64,000 nt of DNA from Saccharum officinarum (GCA_020631735.1 CM036162.1:88575489-88639488); one strand, 5' to 3'. Counted from the stretch's first letter, positions 47,807-59,074 are shown. Made by a program: numbers and translations. The notes: generated by a model not told the origin, from the sequence alone.

Positions 47807-49725
47807 TGAAAGGTCTTGATGGCTAGAGGGGGGTGAATAGCCTATTAAAATTTTCTACAACGACAAGCTAAACAAGTTTATCAATATAACAAATAGCGAG
47901 ATGCGAGTTTTGCTTAGCCTATGGGTGTTTGCAAGCCACCTATCCAATTCACAATTCTAGTATTTGCACTCAACCGCACAAGTCAAACCGAGAAGTTAAG
48001 TACAACTACAACTAGCAAGCTACACAAGAGAACTACTCTAGCTAAGCTAACTAGCTAGCAAAGATAACTAAGAAATTAATACAAGAGAGATAGGAGGGTA
48101 TCACCGAGGGGCGAAGTATTGAGCCAACCAATATGATCAACAATGAATACCAAGATAACCAAACACCGGGATCAATCAATCACAATATGAAAGTGATGAC
48201 ACGAAGATTTATCCCGAGGTTCACGTGCTTGCCGGCACGCTAGTCCCCGTTGTGTCCCTCTTCACCACGTGGTTCGGTGGCTAATCGGTCACACACCGAG
48301 CCTCTCAAAAGGCACCACAAGAACCTACCAAATGGCAAAAGGTTGCAATGACACGAGCAATATACTAATGTTGCCTTTGACGCTTCGCCGAGGTAGGCAC
48401 AAACCCCTCACAATCACCGGAGGTGGCCAAGAACAAACACCAACTCTTGCCAATGCCTCCAAGCTGCTCCAAGCCGTCTAGGTGGCGGCAACCACCAAGA
48501 GAAACAAGAATCCCGCAGCAAATCAACCACCAAGTGCCAACTAGATGCAATCTCACAATGCAAATGCACTTGGATCACTCAATCTCACTTCGAATATGCA
48601 AAGAAGCAAGAGAGATGAGTGGGAGGGGAGTTGCTTAGCTCAAAGTGCTCACAAATATGTCAAAAGTTCGAGAGTGAGAGCCTTGAGCCGGCCAACGAGT
48701 ATTTATAGACGTACCCCTTCGAATATAGCCGTTAGAAACTTGAAACAGCCGAAGTCGCGTTGACCGGACGCGCTGGTCCAACTGACCGGACGCGCCGGTC
48801 GCGCAAGGGCTAGTTTCGCGAAGCACCGACCGGACGCGCCGGTCGCAACGACTGGACGCGCCGGTCACGACCGGACGCACCGGTCCCGTAACTGACCGGA
48901 CGCGCTGGTCAACCCTGAGCCGCGCACAACGAACCAGCGACCGGACGCGCTGAAGAACTGACCGGACGCCACAGTGCCCGCGACCGGTTGGAGTCCAGTA
49001 AGCTCCCTGGACGACCGGACGCGTCCGGTCACCTGTGACCGGACGCGCCTCGCGTCCGATCAAACAACTGAAAAACGCGCAGATACTGGACACTGACCGG
49101 ACGCGTCCGGTCAAACAGTGACCGCGTCCGGTCCAGCGTCCGGTCACCACTGTGACCTCCGTTCGCCTCCGTTTCTTTTCTGGACTTCCGGCGTAGTGGA
49201 AAATAATCGTTTCAACTTCTCGAAAACGCCTGAATCCCGCCTCGCAAGCTCGGCGGGAGGGAGAGAGAGACCCAAACCCTCTCTACCGCTTAAACTCCAC
49301 CGCCATCGCAAATGTGCTAACACCACCAAGTGATCACGTCATGTGTGAGTGTGTTAGCATTTTCACAATCATTTTTCGAGGCGATATTAGTTCTATCCAA
49401 ATGCATATGATCATGAAATGCACATCTAGAGGCACTTAGGAGTTCAATAGCCGCGGCATTCCCCTCTTTATAGTACGGCTATCTATCCTATAATGTAACC
49501 ACACCCACTAGGTGTCTTGGTTACTAAAACACAACCCTTAAGCATATACCTTTGCCTTGATCACGTAGGGTTGCGTCCAAATCCAAGTGTGGCCATCATG
49601 ATCACCATGTCCATCTTGCCACCAACCTTGGAGTGTACTAATCCTCATATGCTACATACAACTTAGGCATGGGATTAGTACTTAGGCATTGTCACTAATT
49701 ACCAACACCAAACATAGGACTTTCA
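47807..49725 (-). repeat. 5' LTR of the Sirevirus-type element
   Basis: 1919 bp, pair of 39222-41141. Differences are single bases such as C/T at 48847 and G/A at 48965. Ends CTTTCA next to ATGAT. Confidence 0.9.
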
Positions 49726-49838
49726 ATGATGTTGTAGGCACAACAGTTGTCGAACTACTCCGAGGAAGCTTCCAGGCAACTTTTTCGGACTAGGGACGAC
49801 AAGACCAACCCTCTTCGCGCCTTTGTCAAGGTAGTTTT

Positions 49839-52800
49839 TGTAACACCTCAGGTGTTTAGCTCCTTAATTGCATTGCAATTGCATAAGCATAAGCATGCAT
49901 CATTCATGTTATTTTATGTGGTTGCAACAAATGTGGTTGTTTTTAGAATTTTGTTTGGCTCACATCATGTGACACTAGAGAGTTGGTGTAACTAAAGGGT
50001 AGAGTAGCCAATTATATCTCACAACACTTTAGTTATACTTAGGGTCACTAATGGAGCAAGGTTCATGTTGACCAAAATCACCAAAATGCCCACCAAGGTG
50101 TAGTTGACCAGCATTTAGCCCTAGGATGCTCTAGTTTGACCAATTAAAAAGTCTAGCTTAGAGACCTTGCATGGAGGAGGACCCTTAAGCAAAGTTGTAG
50201 GGAATTTTATGGGGAACAAAAGTCTCAATATGACCATCTCATGAAACTGGCCAGAACATGCTCAAAAATGGCCCACAAGTCAGCTAGAGGGGTTGTCTCA
50301 ACACTTAGAATTTTTCTAAGTCTCAAAAGTGTCCCTCCAGTTTACTGTGGCCTACTTTAGGAGCTTGTAGTTTGCGAACCAGGCCAAACCAGCTTCCACT
50401 CATATTGACAAACTTGTAGTCCTTATGTAGCTCTACAACATTGCCAACATCACCCATGCCTGGTTCTCAATAGTTTAGGAGATATAGTGTCAAGAAGTTA
50501 GGGTTTCAGTCGACGTTTATCTCTGAAACTGCATTTTAGTTTCAAGGGGCACTACTTTGGAGTTTTATAGTTTCAAATCTGAGCCGAATTGGTTCTGGAG
50601 CCAATTAGCAAAGTTGTTGACCTCACAAAGCCCTACAATTTTTGTATTATCACCTGCTCCTAACTCGAACCGGTTTGAGAGATAATTAGCGCCAAAACTG
50701 CCCTGTCAGTCGGTCTTTGGAGGCTCGATTTCAGTCAACGAGCTCGAACACCGGCATGTCGTGGCGCGCGGGCAGAAGAACGGCGACGCGTGGCGACCGA
50801 GCGCTGCCGTTCCCTCCACGTCGCGAGCCCAGGCGTGAGTTGAACACCGAGCGGCCACCTCCACCCCTCTCGTGCGCGCTCATTCTCTTCTCCCTTCCTC
50901 TCGCTCTGGCCGGGCTCACCGAGGCGGAAACCGGGACGCCATTGCCGCCGTAGCCATCTCCGAGCTCGCGCACTCACCACCGCTCGCCGAACCACGTCCA
51001 TCCCTCCGCCTCCCCGTCCTACACCTCCTCGACCCGTCGGTAGGTTGGATTGAGCCCAAGGTGAGCCGCATTGCCATTTCCGCTCGCTCACCGAAGCTCA
51101 CCGGAGCTCCGCCATGTGCGAGTCACCATGGCCAGCACCACACAGTAGTTCTCCGTCTGCCTTCACCCACGTTTCTCCCTCCCTGTCACGTGTAGATGCT
51201 AGGATGAAGATGTTACCGCCAGTATCGGGACAGTCATGACAGAACGAGACCGTGCACGGCCGCGCCATGGCCGCCGGCCAGGTGCTCACGCGGTCAAGCG
51301 GTTCCGCTCCACCCCTGTCTGTGGGAGTGATCTCGTTAGGTCCGCTAGGAGTCCAGGAAAGTGATGCGCCCTTCGGTAGGTCGTGCGACGGCCGGGACTC
51401 GCCGGCGTACCGCCAGGCACCGCGGCCGTCCGCCATTGCCGTCGGCCTGGGTGCGGTGGTGCATCAACTTTGGGGAAAAGTGGTAGCCTTGGTGCGGTTG
51501 GGTTTGGGCAAGGCGCCGGTGCACTTGGATCGGTCGGAGGAGCCATCGGCGGCGAGGAATTGCTCGCCGGAGCTCGTGGCCGCCGCTCCCCTGTCCCTCT
51601 GTCCCTGACCGTGGGGGCCCGCCTGTCAGGTGTCGCGCGCGGGCGGGAGCCCGAGCAGGCCGCGCGCGCGCCGTGGGCCGCGTCTGTTCCCGGGCCGGCC
51701 CAGCATCCGATAGGATTTATTCATTTTTCTTTATTCTGTCACAGTTTTTGTTAAGTTTTGGAAAATTGTAGATCTAGGGTTTTACTTGCTCAAAAATTAT
51801 GAGATAAATTTTGTTAGGATCTACTTGGTGTTTAGTATTTTAGAAAAATATGAATTGGTTATGTGATGTTCAGTTTCTGGGAGATTTAAATAGGTTTTTA
51901 AAATGTGTTTTAGATTGCATGCAAACTTGTTTAAATCATATCTTGAGTTTTAGTGTTCCACAAATTATGAAAATTAGTGGGTAGGCTAATTTATACTTGC
52001 TCTAGCTTTGGTAAAAATTTGGGCAGTAGTGCTTAAGTACTTTTCAAGTTATAATGCTATCTTGTCATTTTCGGGAATACTTGAATAAAATTTTGTAATT
52101 GTTCTACATGTGCAATGTTCTTATAAATTTTTGGAGAATGTCTTGGTACCATAAAGTGTCTAATAAAAATATGAAATCTGTTGTTTGATACTTTTCAATA
52201 TGATTTGTTAATTATACAAAAATCAACCTTTTGGGCTTGTGAATTTTGTTTAGGGAGTTTCTGTAAATAATTTTTGTTCAAATTTTTACAGTGGTCTCTT
52301 TTTGGTTCATAGAGTCTCCTGTAATTTTTGTAGAATTTTAGGAGTAGTTTACATATATGTTTAAAATTCAAATTAATTACTTAAGTAAATTAAGAAATGA
52401 GTATAAATAAATAATTTAGGTAGGCAAACCTTACTTTCTGGTGTTTTTGTGACCTATGTGAACTTGTGGTAACATTAGTTTGGTCATATGGGATGTTTGA
52501 CACATAAATAAATATTTAATCTTTGCAATTCTAGGTTTTCTGGACAGCTGGTAGTATTTCTGGGTTTGACCTTTGATAAAAGTGTTTGCTAGAAAACTTG
52601 TAAATACCAAAGTTGTATTAAACTTGATAAACTAGCTTGTGTCAAAATTTGGGAGCATTTGGCTTAATAGTTTGGGAGTTATTGCTGTTTAAAGTGCCAG
52701 TCCAGAATTGGCTACTCTCTGTTTAGAGAGGACAGATTCTGGAATTTGGGAAATTCGACATGGAAAACTTAGGAATTTAAAGTTGAGGTCTGAAAATGAT

Positions 52801-54804
52801 TTGTAGTGCATTTCTTAAGCTTTCCAGATTGTCTTAGACCATAACTTTTGGAGTTAGGAATCTTCAGTTATGTTAGAATCTTTGAGCTGTTGTCCAGAAT
52901 GTCTTACTGTGGTAACCTAAGTAATATTACTCTTGTGTTGTTAGGTGTTAGGGCCTTAACTGAAGAGAAACAGCTATATCTTAGGTTGGGTAGATTAGGT
53001 AAGTACTTCTCCACCGGAGAAGAGATTTGTACGTATTGATGAAGTGACTTGAATAGAGTACTTTTATTGCCGAAATGCATTTCATCCCGAGCATGTTGCA
53101 CCATTATGCACCCATGATATTTATTGTGCACTCATGCAATAGGTGTTCCGGAGGGGGTAACACTCCTCGAGTTCGAGCCAGTGATTCCGGAGGAAGTCCA
53201 GAACCAGCCAGAGGAGCCAGCGGAACCAGTCGGCGGAGGAGACGCCGCTGAAGATCTACCCGAGTGCCCTGACCACCGGCCCTCGACCTTTCTAAAAGGC
53301 AAGCCCCGGTGCATGCTGAACCTAATGTTTTATAAAGTAATCTTGAGTACTTTTAATTGTTTACTGCATTAAGTTGTAGGAGTTATATAAAAACACTTGT
53401 TGCATTATACCTGTCCTTGTCCAGATATCGTACTTAATCCTATATTAGGTTTAGGCACGTGTCAATGCTTAGCCCTGCTTAGTTCGGTAGAAGTCGGGTG
53501 ATTTCCGGTCATCCGCGAGATGTAGGAAGGAGTCACGAGTGGCTTTATGGCTATCGTGGATGGAATCATGCCTTAAAATGAAATTGAGACCGGGCGGGAG
53601 TTCGATAGTACAGCCACAAGGCACTTCACGTCTTGGGTGTGGAGCTATGCCCGTCTAAGTCGTTTAAGGACCGCTTCGCTGTACGTCCTTGAGTCATGTT
53701 GAACGCAGTCTAACACTTAGTTGGCCGGATAAGTCGTTCCGACCGCGAAGTCGAGTAGTATGGTTCAGGCCAGGAATCGAATGGTAGGTTGCATCTTGGA
53801 GGAGAGAAAGGATGTGCTTGGGGACATTGGCGTGAGACCAAGGGGGGTTAGAGTCCCTATCACCTGGCAAAGTGTCGCCCTTGGGGACGCGACATTATTC
53901 AGACCCGCGATTCCTGAATTGTACAAAAGATGACCTGAGCAGCCCTCGCCAGGCGTGACTCGGTGAGTGTTAGAAATACCCCTCCAGCTGGATAGAAATT
54001 CGATTCGAATCGTCGTCGCTCCCGGTTAGTGAGCACTTGACTTGAGCAGCGGCAACGTAGATCTCATTAAATGAACAGATGGTTAAGTGAATGATACACT
54101 GTTACCACAAGTTATACCTGCTCTGGATAAAATGATGATAATTGTTTGATTATAATCAAGTACATGTTTAGTACAGGTGCTAAGATAGATGACAGGTAAA
54201 TACTAAAAAGAACTGCTAGTACAAGTTATAAGAGTTTCAATTACTTATGCCTTTATGCAAAATGTGATGTCAGATAGCCTCTTGTAAAAGCCTTGCATAA
54301 TCCTTGGTGTCATCTTATTTCTGGTTTTTGACGGGTAAGTCTAGCTGAGTACATTCCAGTACTCAGAGTTTATTTCCTCCTGTTACAGATGATATGCTTT
54401 ACCAAGGCTTCTGCAAAACTTGTCTCCACCCTGCGGGTGATGAAGACTAGATCACTAGGGTGTGATCATCTTTTATGTACTTTCCTGATGCTTTTGCGGG
54501 TTGTTGATCAACAAGACTGGCAGTAGTTAAACAACTGGTGTGTGTGTATGCTTCTGCTACTTTATAAACTTGGTTTGTAATATTTGCGACTCCGTGTGTG
54601 TAAACTTATTTTGGAACTACTTGTGAAATGTAATGTATGATGTTGTATGTTGAATGATGCGATCTTGGTTGTAAGCAAGTTGGTTTGAAATCCTTCATGG
54701 TTTCGATTGACTACCGGGATTATATGGGCTCAAGTTCGAAAATTTGAGCGCTTCGGTGCTTGTTTTTGTACTTGTGCTCTTATAATTTGGTCGGTTCTGT
54801 TACA
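49839..54804 (+). mobile_element. 5.0-kb solo LTR, chromovirus-type (Tekay/Del-like), in a PMD intron
   Basis: Starts TGTAACACCTCAGG, ends GGTTCTGTTACA, and is flanked by GTTTT on both sides (49834-49838, 54805-54809). It lies three bases into the intron after PMD exon 7. A GC-rich block (50720-51720) and long AT-rich parts carry no gag or pol. A short Glu/Pro-rich frame (53130-53300, with PEEVQNQPEEPAEP) is typical of such LTRs. No internal LTR pair is seen, so a solo LTR is preferred over a short full element. The 61653 segment shares its layout. Confidence 0.7.
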
Positions 54805-55502
54805 GTTTTGATAGTAACATTCGTGACTACAACTCAGTTACCTTTAAAATTCACGCTTAATAATGGTTGTTGTCATCTAAACCTGTAGAGAATGAAAAAA
54901 GGCTGCAAAAAGTTGGCTCAGAAGCTGAGCTGTGCGGACACGACTTTGGACGTACCTTACAACCCCACGTGGTCCAGGAGCCAGACGATGTCCACCGCAG
55001 CTGCTTCTGCTAGCGACACCAGGGTTGCGTCCTCGTCTATTCGTACTCCGCAGGACAGAGGGAAGGGTCCAGCGGCTGCGGACGATGTGGATGAGGCACT
55101 TCAGTATGACACGACGAGTGGCGACGACGACGACGACGAGGACATTCACCAGTGGGAGTACACCGGTCACGAGGAGATGGGTGCCTCACAGCTATACGGT
55201 GCTCCTTTTGGTACACAGGGGTCGACTATACACAGCAGGAGAACTACACACCAGCCGAGCAACAGGTCCCTATGCTTTGCTTTTTCTTTAATTCTACTGT
55301 TCGTAGCTCAACATTTAGAGTAGCTCATCAGGTTGCTTGCTTGCAGGGGCCGTCCTCGACGCAGCAGTTCGATCGTGGACATAGGCGGCAGCGCGAGAGG
55401 CAGCAACGGGACCGCACAGACGTTGGCTGGAGAAGCAACGTGGTCCCTACGAATCCGAGGAGGCGACGGAGACCGCGAGACCCCTACACCCCTGACGATT
55501 AG

Positions 55503-55883
55503 TAGAGTAGTCATATTTAGCAGGCGCCGGACATATGTTATCATAGTTATGTAGTGCTAGAACAATTAAATTATGTGTAGGTGTAGCAGCAGTACTCTAC
55601 TTGGTTATTTCGATTGGACTAATGTAGTTGGTAACACTCGTTTAATCTTTGGCGTAAACGCAATTCTTCGTGCCATGGCTTCCGTAAACTTGCTGTAAAT
55701 GACTCAAACATGCTACAACGATGGACGCAGAGAAGGGGTGACCGGAACAAGGTTCGACGATGGGCCGGTAGCCGACGGGGAGGGGCCCTAGGCGGGAGGG
55801 GCGCCGAGGGGAGGGGAGCTCGGTCCTTGGACGGAGAGGGGCGCTGCGAGAAATGGAATGGATGAATGACCAAAAACAAGAAG
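55503..55883. other. 3' part of PMD gene and a GC-rich stretch facing the right TIR
   Basis: 55503-55640 is likely 3' UTR. 55720-55850 is GC-rich and lies just inside an inward-facing TATA-like box, so it could be the leader of a minus-strand transcript from the right TIR, as in MuDR's second gene. No recognised protein. Confidence 0.4.
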
Positions 55884-56152
55884 TGCCCGGACTTTTAAAT
55901 GGCCGGGGTTGTACCCCGCCATGATGCATGGCGGGTTAGGGGCACCCCGCCATGCATAATGGCGGGGTACTCCTTTTCACGTTGGCCTACAGCGTGCCAC
56001 GTAGGACCTGCACCCCGCCACCATGCATGGCGGGGTTCAGTGCATTTGCCCCGTCATGCATGGTGGCGGGGCCAAACGGGTTAGATTTAAAAAAAAATTC
56101 AGGTTAAATTTAAAATTTATATCAAATTTGGGCTAAAAATAAAAAAAATTCG
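55884..56152 (-). repeat. right terminal inverted repeat with four GC palindromes
   Basis: Reverse-complement partner of 29159-29446. Palindromes of the CCCCGCC...GGCGGGG form at about 55915, 55943, 56010 and 56048, then an AT-rich outer end TAAAAATAAAAAAAATTCG. Inner edge has TTTAAAAG on the minus strand. Confidence 0.85.
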
Positions 56153-56161
56153 CCGTTGCAA
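56153..56161. repeat. right 9-bp target-site duplication
   Basis: CCGTTGCAA, identical to 29150-29158. Confidence 0.85.
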
Positions 56162-56816
56162 AAGTGGGACGTGCAAATGCAATCCAACAGAACCGCCTTT
56201 TCGTTTAGTCATCAGTAGACATCATTAGGAGGAGCAGTCGTGGGTTGGCGTAAACGGCACTCACCACTTTTTCTGGCGAGCGAGCGCTTGACTCGTGAGC
56301 ACGCGGTGCAATTCGTGCGTGCGTTCGCGTGCCGCGACTGCAAACTGGCCAAACCCACCCATGCCGGTTGGCGTGAGCGACGCGACGCCACACGCCAGGC
56401 AGCCAGAGGAAAATTTCAGATCGCCAAACAAAACAACTCTGACCACAGTCCATGTGAGTGTCGTGTGACCGCCGGCGCTAACGGTTGGGCGAACAATCAC
56501 TTGCCCAAATTACCAATCAACACGTACCCAGATTGATGCCGCGGGCAGGGCGAATCACCAAAAATCAGCAGCAGACAGGATAATATGGTGTCGAATCTCA
56601 CTCAAGTCTTTAACAAATCGAATTACTAGCCAATCCAAATCGATTGGTTCAAACAAAACCAGAATGCAGCAAGCAATTAAAGTCCCATGATTCCTATCCT
56701 TTTTACAGGCGGCGGCGGCGGCAGTTCGTCCAACTCCATCGAGAGCGGGCGTGGGGGGCTCCAATCGACCAGCAACCAGGCCCTAGATCTCGGAGAAGGG
56801 GCGGGTGGCGGTCCTC
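56162..56816. other. intergenic and probable 3' UTR of the small membrane-protein gene
   Basis: 56162-56560 has no recognised content. From about 56600 to 56816 the minus strand is probably 3' UTR of the gene to the right. Confidence 0.45.
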
Positions 56817-57011
56817 CTAGTACGGCGGCGGGGCGAGGTGGCCGCCGTAGGCGCGGAAGGAGCCGCCGGCGCCGTCCTGGAGGTGGATGTTGCTGGTGAG
56901 CTTGTGGAAGCCGCGGGTGTAGATGCCGAAGCCGAAGACGAGGCCGACGGCCACCAGCACCAGCACGATGAGCGTGCAGATGCAGCACGCCTTGCTCGGG
57001 CAGCAGCACAT
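56817..57011 (-). CDS. small Cys-rich single-pass membrane protein, 64 aa
   Basis: The protein begins MCCCPSKACCIC and is followed at once by one hydrophobic segment (about residues 12-29, CTLIVLVLVAVGLVFGFG), then a basic and Gly/Pro-rich tail ending APPPY. Five to six Cys beside a membrane segment suggest palmitoylation or metal/thiol use, but this is inference. I recall similar unnamed short proteins in grasses, but cannot name a family; it is not the CYSTM type, whose Cys lie at the C-terminus. High GC and a nearby TATA-like box with a 200-bp leader support a real gene. Long frames that overlap it on both strands are shadows of its GC-rich context. Confidence 0.7.
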   Translation of the reverse strand: MCCCPSKACCICTLIVLVLVAVGLVFGFGIYTRGFHKLTSNIHLQDGAGGSFRAYGGHLAPPPY

Positions 57012-57217
57012 CTCGCCGACCCGCCCTGTCGTCTGTCGTTCTCGCCGCGGGGCGCCCGCCGCTCGGGGACGGAGAGGAGAGAGCCGAGGCGCACGGAAAA
57101 GGCGAGGCGCTTTTGCTTTTGGCTGTGGGTACGGGTTCGCTCCGGAACAGCGCGCGGCGGGGGGTCCGATCTGGTCTCGTCTCGTCTGGGTGTGCGTGCC
57201 CGGCCGAGCGGCGAGGC

Positions 57218-57227
57218 TATAATAAAG
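57218..57227 (-). promoter_or_regulatory. TATA-like box upstream of the small membrane-protein gene
   Basis: TTTATTATAG on the minus strand, about 207 bases before the start codon, at the boundary of GC-rich leader DNA. Confidence 0.5.
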
Positions 57228-57612
57228 GCCAAGGGCGCGGCTGGCGAACCGAGTCCGGTCTGGTGCGGGGGCGAAGGCGAACCGAATCGGGTGCGCTCGT
57301 CCCGTCGGATTAGTTGGGTTTGGCGGCCGTTTGGGTGCGGTGGACGACGGGTGGTGGACTGGTGGCCTCACCTTGGGGGGCGGTGGCGCGGTGCCTGTTG
57401 GTGCAGGCGGTCCCGTCCCGTGGAGGCGACGCCTCGGCGGCCGTGGCTTGGCTTCGGTGGAACGACTCTCTTGGCGGAAAGAGAACGTGCCGCGGACTCC
57501 GTTTCGCGTCGGTCTGGTTTCGGGATCGGATACGACGTCACGACTCACGAGGCCCTCCGGCTCGGTGCGACGACGAAGTCCATTATATTTCTGACTGTCG
57601 TTCTACCTTAGA

Positions 57613-57848
57613 GCCTGTTTGGTTTGAAGTTGTTAAAGTTTAACTTCCATTACATCAATGTTCCCTCAAATGCATGGAGTACTAAATGTAGACTAATTGC
57701 ATATTTGCATGTATGTCGGCATAGATTAGGAGTAATTTACGAGACGAATCTATTAAGCCTAATTAGTCTCAAATTGAAAATTTTTTATCAAATAAGACGA
57801 AAGTGCTACAGTGTTTGTTAAACTTTAACTCCTCAAACCAAACACCCC
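57613..57848. mobile_element. MITE, GCCTGTTTGGTTTG family
   Basis: Left end GCCTGTTTGGTTTGAAG and right end CCTCAAACCAAACACCCC are inverted. Interior has GCATGGAGTACTAAATGTAG, GACGAATCTATTAAGCCTAA and CGAAAGTGCTACAGTG, the landmarks of the family at 5317. Confidence 0.75.
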
Positions 57849-57860
57849 CTTAGTTTTACC

Positions 57861-58655
57861 TCAAATTTTAAAATCAGACATTTTATCTTTTAACTTTTAA
57901 AACTGTTCAAATTACCTCCCTAGCTTTGTTTCAAATGGTTTTGAAAATATTTTTAATTTTTATTAAAAATTCGGTAAATAATTGACAAGATAAGAAATGT
58001 CTCCAACCTTCAAAATATTCAAAACAAATTATAGAGATAGATTTGGATACGGAGAATCCAAGTAAAATATTTAGAGCCCATGAAAAACATATCTAGAAGC
58101 TTCATAAAGAACATATGCACATCTACAAAAATGAATAAAAATCTAGAAAAATCTAGAAAGTTCCAAATGATCTTAATAAATGTCTAAACATGATTTATAA
58201 ACTTTATGCTACAAAATATGAGATGCAAACAACATGAATGCAACATACATTAATGCTAAATGCATTCATGGTATGCATTCATATTGGTAATGTCATATGT
58301 TTTTTGTTGTGAAAAATTTTGAAAACATATTTAGACATCAATTAGAGTATTTTGGGATTTTCTATATATTTTTATAATATTTTCAATTTTACTAGGGCTG
58401 AATTTATTTATTTTTGGAAGTTTCTAAAGATGTTTTCGCGCTCTAAATATTTTATTTGAATTCTTTGTATCTTAATCTATCTCTAAGATTTGCTTTATAA
58501 TTTTTAGAAGGTAGGGAAATTTTGTATGGTTTAATAGCCTTATCAGGTTTTTACTAGATTTTTTATAATACAAAGGAATAAATCCACCTTCAGAACCACC
58601 TCAAAGCATGTAATTTGAACGGTTTTAAGAGTTTAGAGGGTAAGATGTCTGGAAA
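57861..58655. mobile_element. long foldback element, ~0.8 kb
   Basis: The outer arm TCAGACATTTTATC ... AAAACTGTTCAAATTACCTC is mirrored at 58600-58650. An inner arm at 58018-58077 (TTATAGAGATAGATTTGGAT ... AAAATATTTAGAGC) is mirrored at 58440-58500. The arms are more than 200 bp long with a loop of about 300 bp, no coding frame. Superfamily not assigned. Confidence 0.65.
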
Positions 58656-58927
58656 TTGTAGAGCATCAAGAGTAATATGCCGAGATGAACAAGGACAATT
58701 CTTGGAGAATCTGCCATTGCTCACTCCCTGGCGGTGTTTTAAGTGCCATGTAGCAAAGCTCTTTCGCTTGCAGTGGTGGTGTCATTGCTACAGGTAGTAA
58801 ACGAATGATGATCATCTACGGGCCAATTCTGAACTCTGAAGGAGGTGTAGATGAAAAGGACATCGATGTTGGAGGTCAGCGAAGCCCATGCGCCTGCGAA
58901 GTTTGCTTACTCTTAGTTTTAAATTTT

Positions 58928-59074
58928 TCTCCCTCTGTGCCGCTTCGTGTGTCGCTGTGGCAGCCGGTACTTGTGTCTACAGTGTACCTAGACCATCTCT
59001 CTGTCCCATTCATTTAATCTCTGTTGTAACTCGTCAGAAGCCAAAACGACTCTGATAAAGGGACAGAGGGAGTA
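58928..59074. mobile_element. Stowaway-like short element
   Basis: CTCCCTCTGTGCC at the left is the inverted match of GGGACAGAGGGAG at the right, followed by TA. About 147 bp, non-coding. Confidence 0.5.

Larger units (their letters stand above)
39222..49725 (-). mobile_element. 10.5-kb Sirevirus-type copia retrotransposon, complete ends
   Basis: Both LTRs are present (39222-41141 and 47807-49725), start TGAAAG and end CTTTCA on each strand, flanked by ATGAT (39217-39221 and 49726-49730). Order on the minus strand is 5' LTR, PBS, gag, protease, integrase, RT, RNase H, multiple polypurine tracts, 3' LTR, the copia order. About 18 differences between the 1.92-kb LTRs by eye (near 1%) imply insertion well under a million years ago at usual grass rates. 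It sits in the PMD intron after exon 6. Large two-knuckle gag, palindromic LTRs and multi-PPT support a Sirevirus lineage. Confidence 0.9.
30185..55502 (+). pseudogene. plant mobile domain (PMD, MAIN/MAIL1-like) gene, about 689 codons, broken
   Basis: PMD proteins such as Arabidopsis MAIN and MAIL1 act in the nucleus in silencing and genome stability, and PMD genes are also found in transposons. Exons inferred: 30185-30435, 30522-30716, 30809-30837 joined to 37960-38303, 38378-38506, 38583-38785, 38849-39140, 49738-49830, 54889-55265, 55347-55502. The domain core is plain: LRALRVRTH, YIQRAGFLEIIRVY, then WRPETHTFH and CGKMTITMQDVKMI, LAGHPVTR, TSGVSTSW, and YSWGTAVLAWTYRQLC. The C-terminal part is Asp-rich (GDDDDDEDIHQWEYTG) and then basic (NPRRRRRPRDP). 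Exon 3 is cut by a copia element; one intron each holds the Sirevirus-type element and the solo LTR. Damage beyond these: an in-frame TGA at 38658-38660 (exon 5) and a 1-base loss near 55220 (exon 8). All exon phases agree otherwise. No transposase-like residues are seen. Confidence 0.85.
29159..56152. mobile_element. 27-kb Mutator-like element carrying a plant mobile domain gene
   Basis: The two ends are inverted copies of each other over about 270 bp, starting (G)AATTTTTTTATTTTTAG, and a perfect 9-bp duplication lies outside. Three later retrotransposons (30838-37954, 39222-49725, 49839-54804) occupy 22.6 kb of it. Removing them and one copy of each 5-bp duplication leaves about 4.4 kb: TIRs, a GC-rich leader, an AT-rich first intron, and the PMD gene reading left to right. 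No mudrA-type transposase is seen, so the element is non-autonomous. Either it captured a host PMD gene with its introns (a Pack-MULE) or it belongs to a TE lineage with a resident PMD gene. Confidence 0.85.

Noticed and set aside
50717..51754. Frames of 78-123 aa in the GC-rich block of the solo LTR
   Set aside because: They lie on both strands in a region that repeats the layout of other LTRs; no domain is seen.
29159..56152. A mudrA transposase in the Mutator-like element
   Set aside because: Looked for DDE and SWIM-type motifs in the frames outside the retrotransposons and found none; all coding sequence there belongs to the PMD gene.
56805..57611. Long forward (268 aa) and reverse (243 aa) frames over the small membrane-protein gene
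   Set aside because: Shadow frames of a GC-rich leader and coding region. Only the 64-codon frame has a protein-like layout.
58656..58800. Possible RVT_3 (RNase H-like) remnant with a CRDEQGQFLEN phrase
   Set aside because: Only one short phrase is suggestive and there are no catalytic residues or poly(A).
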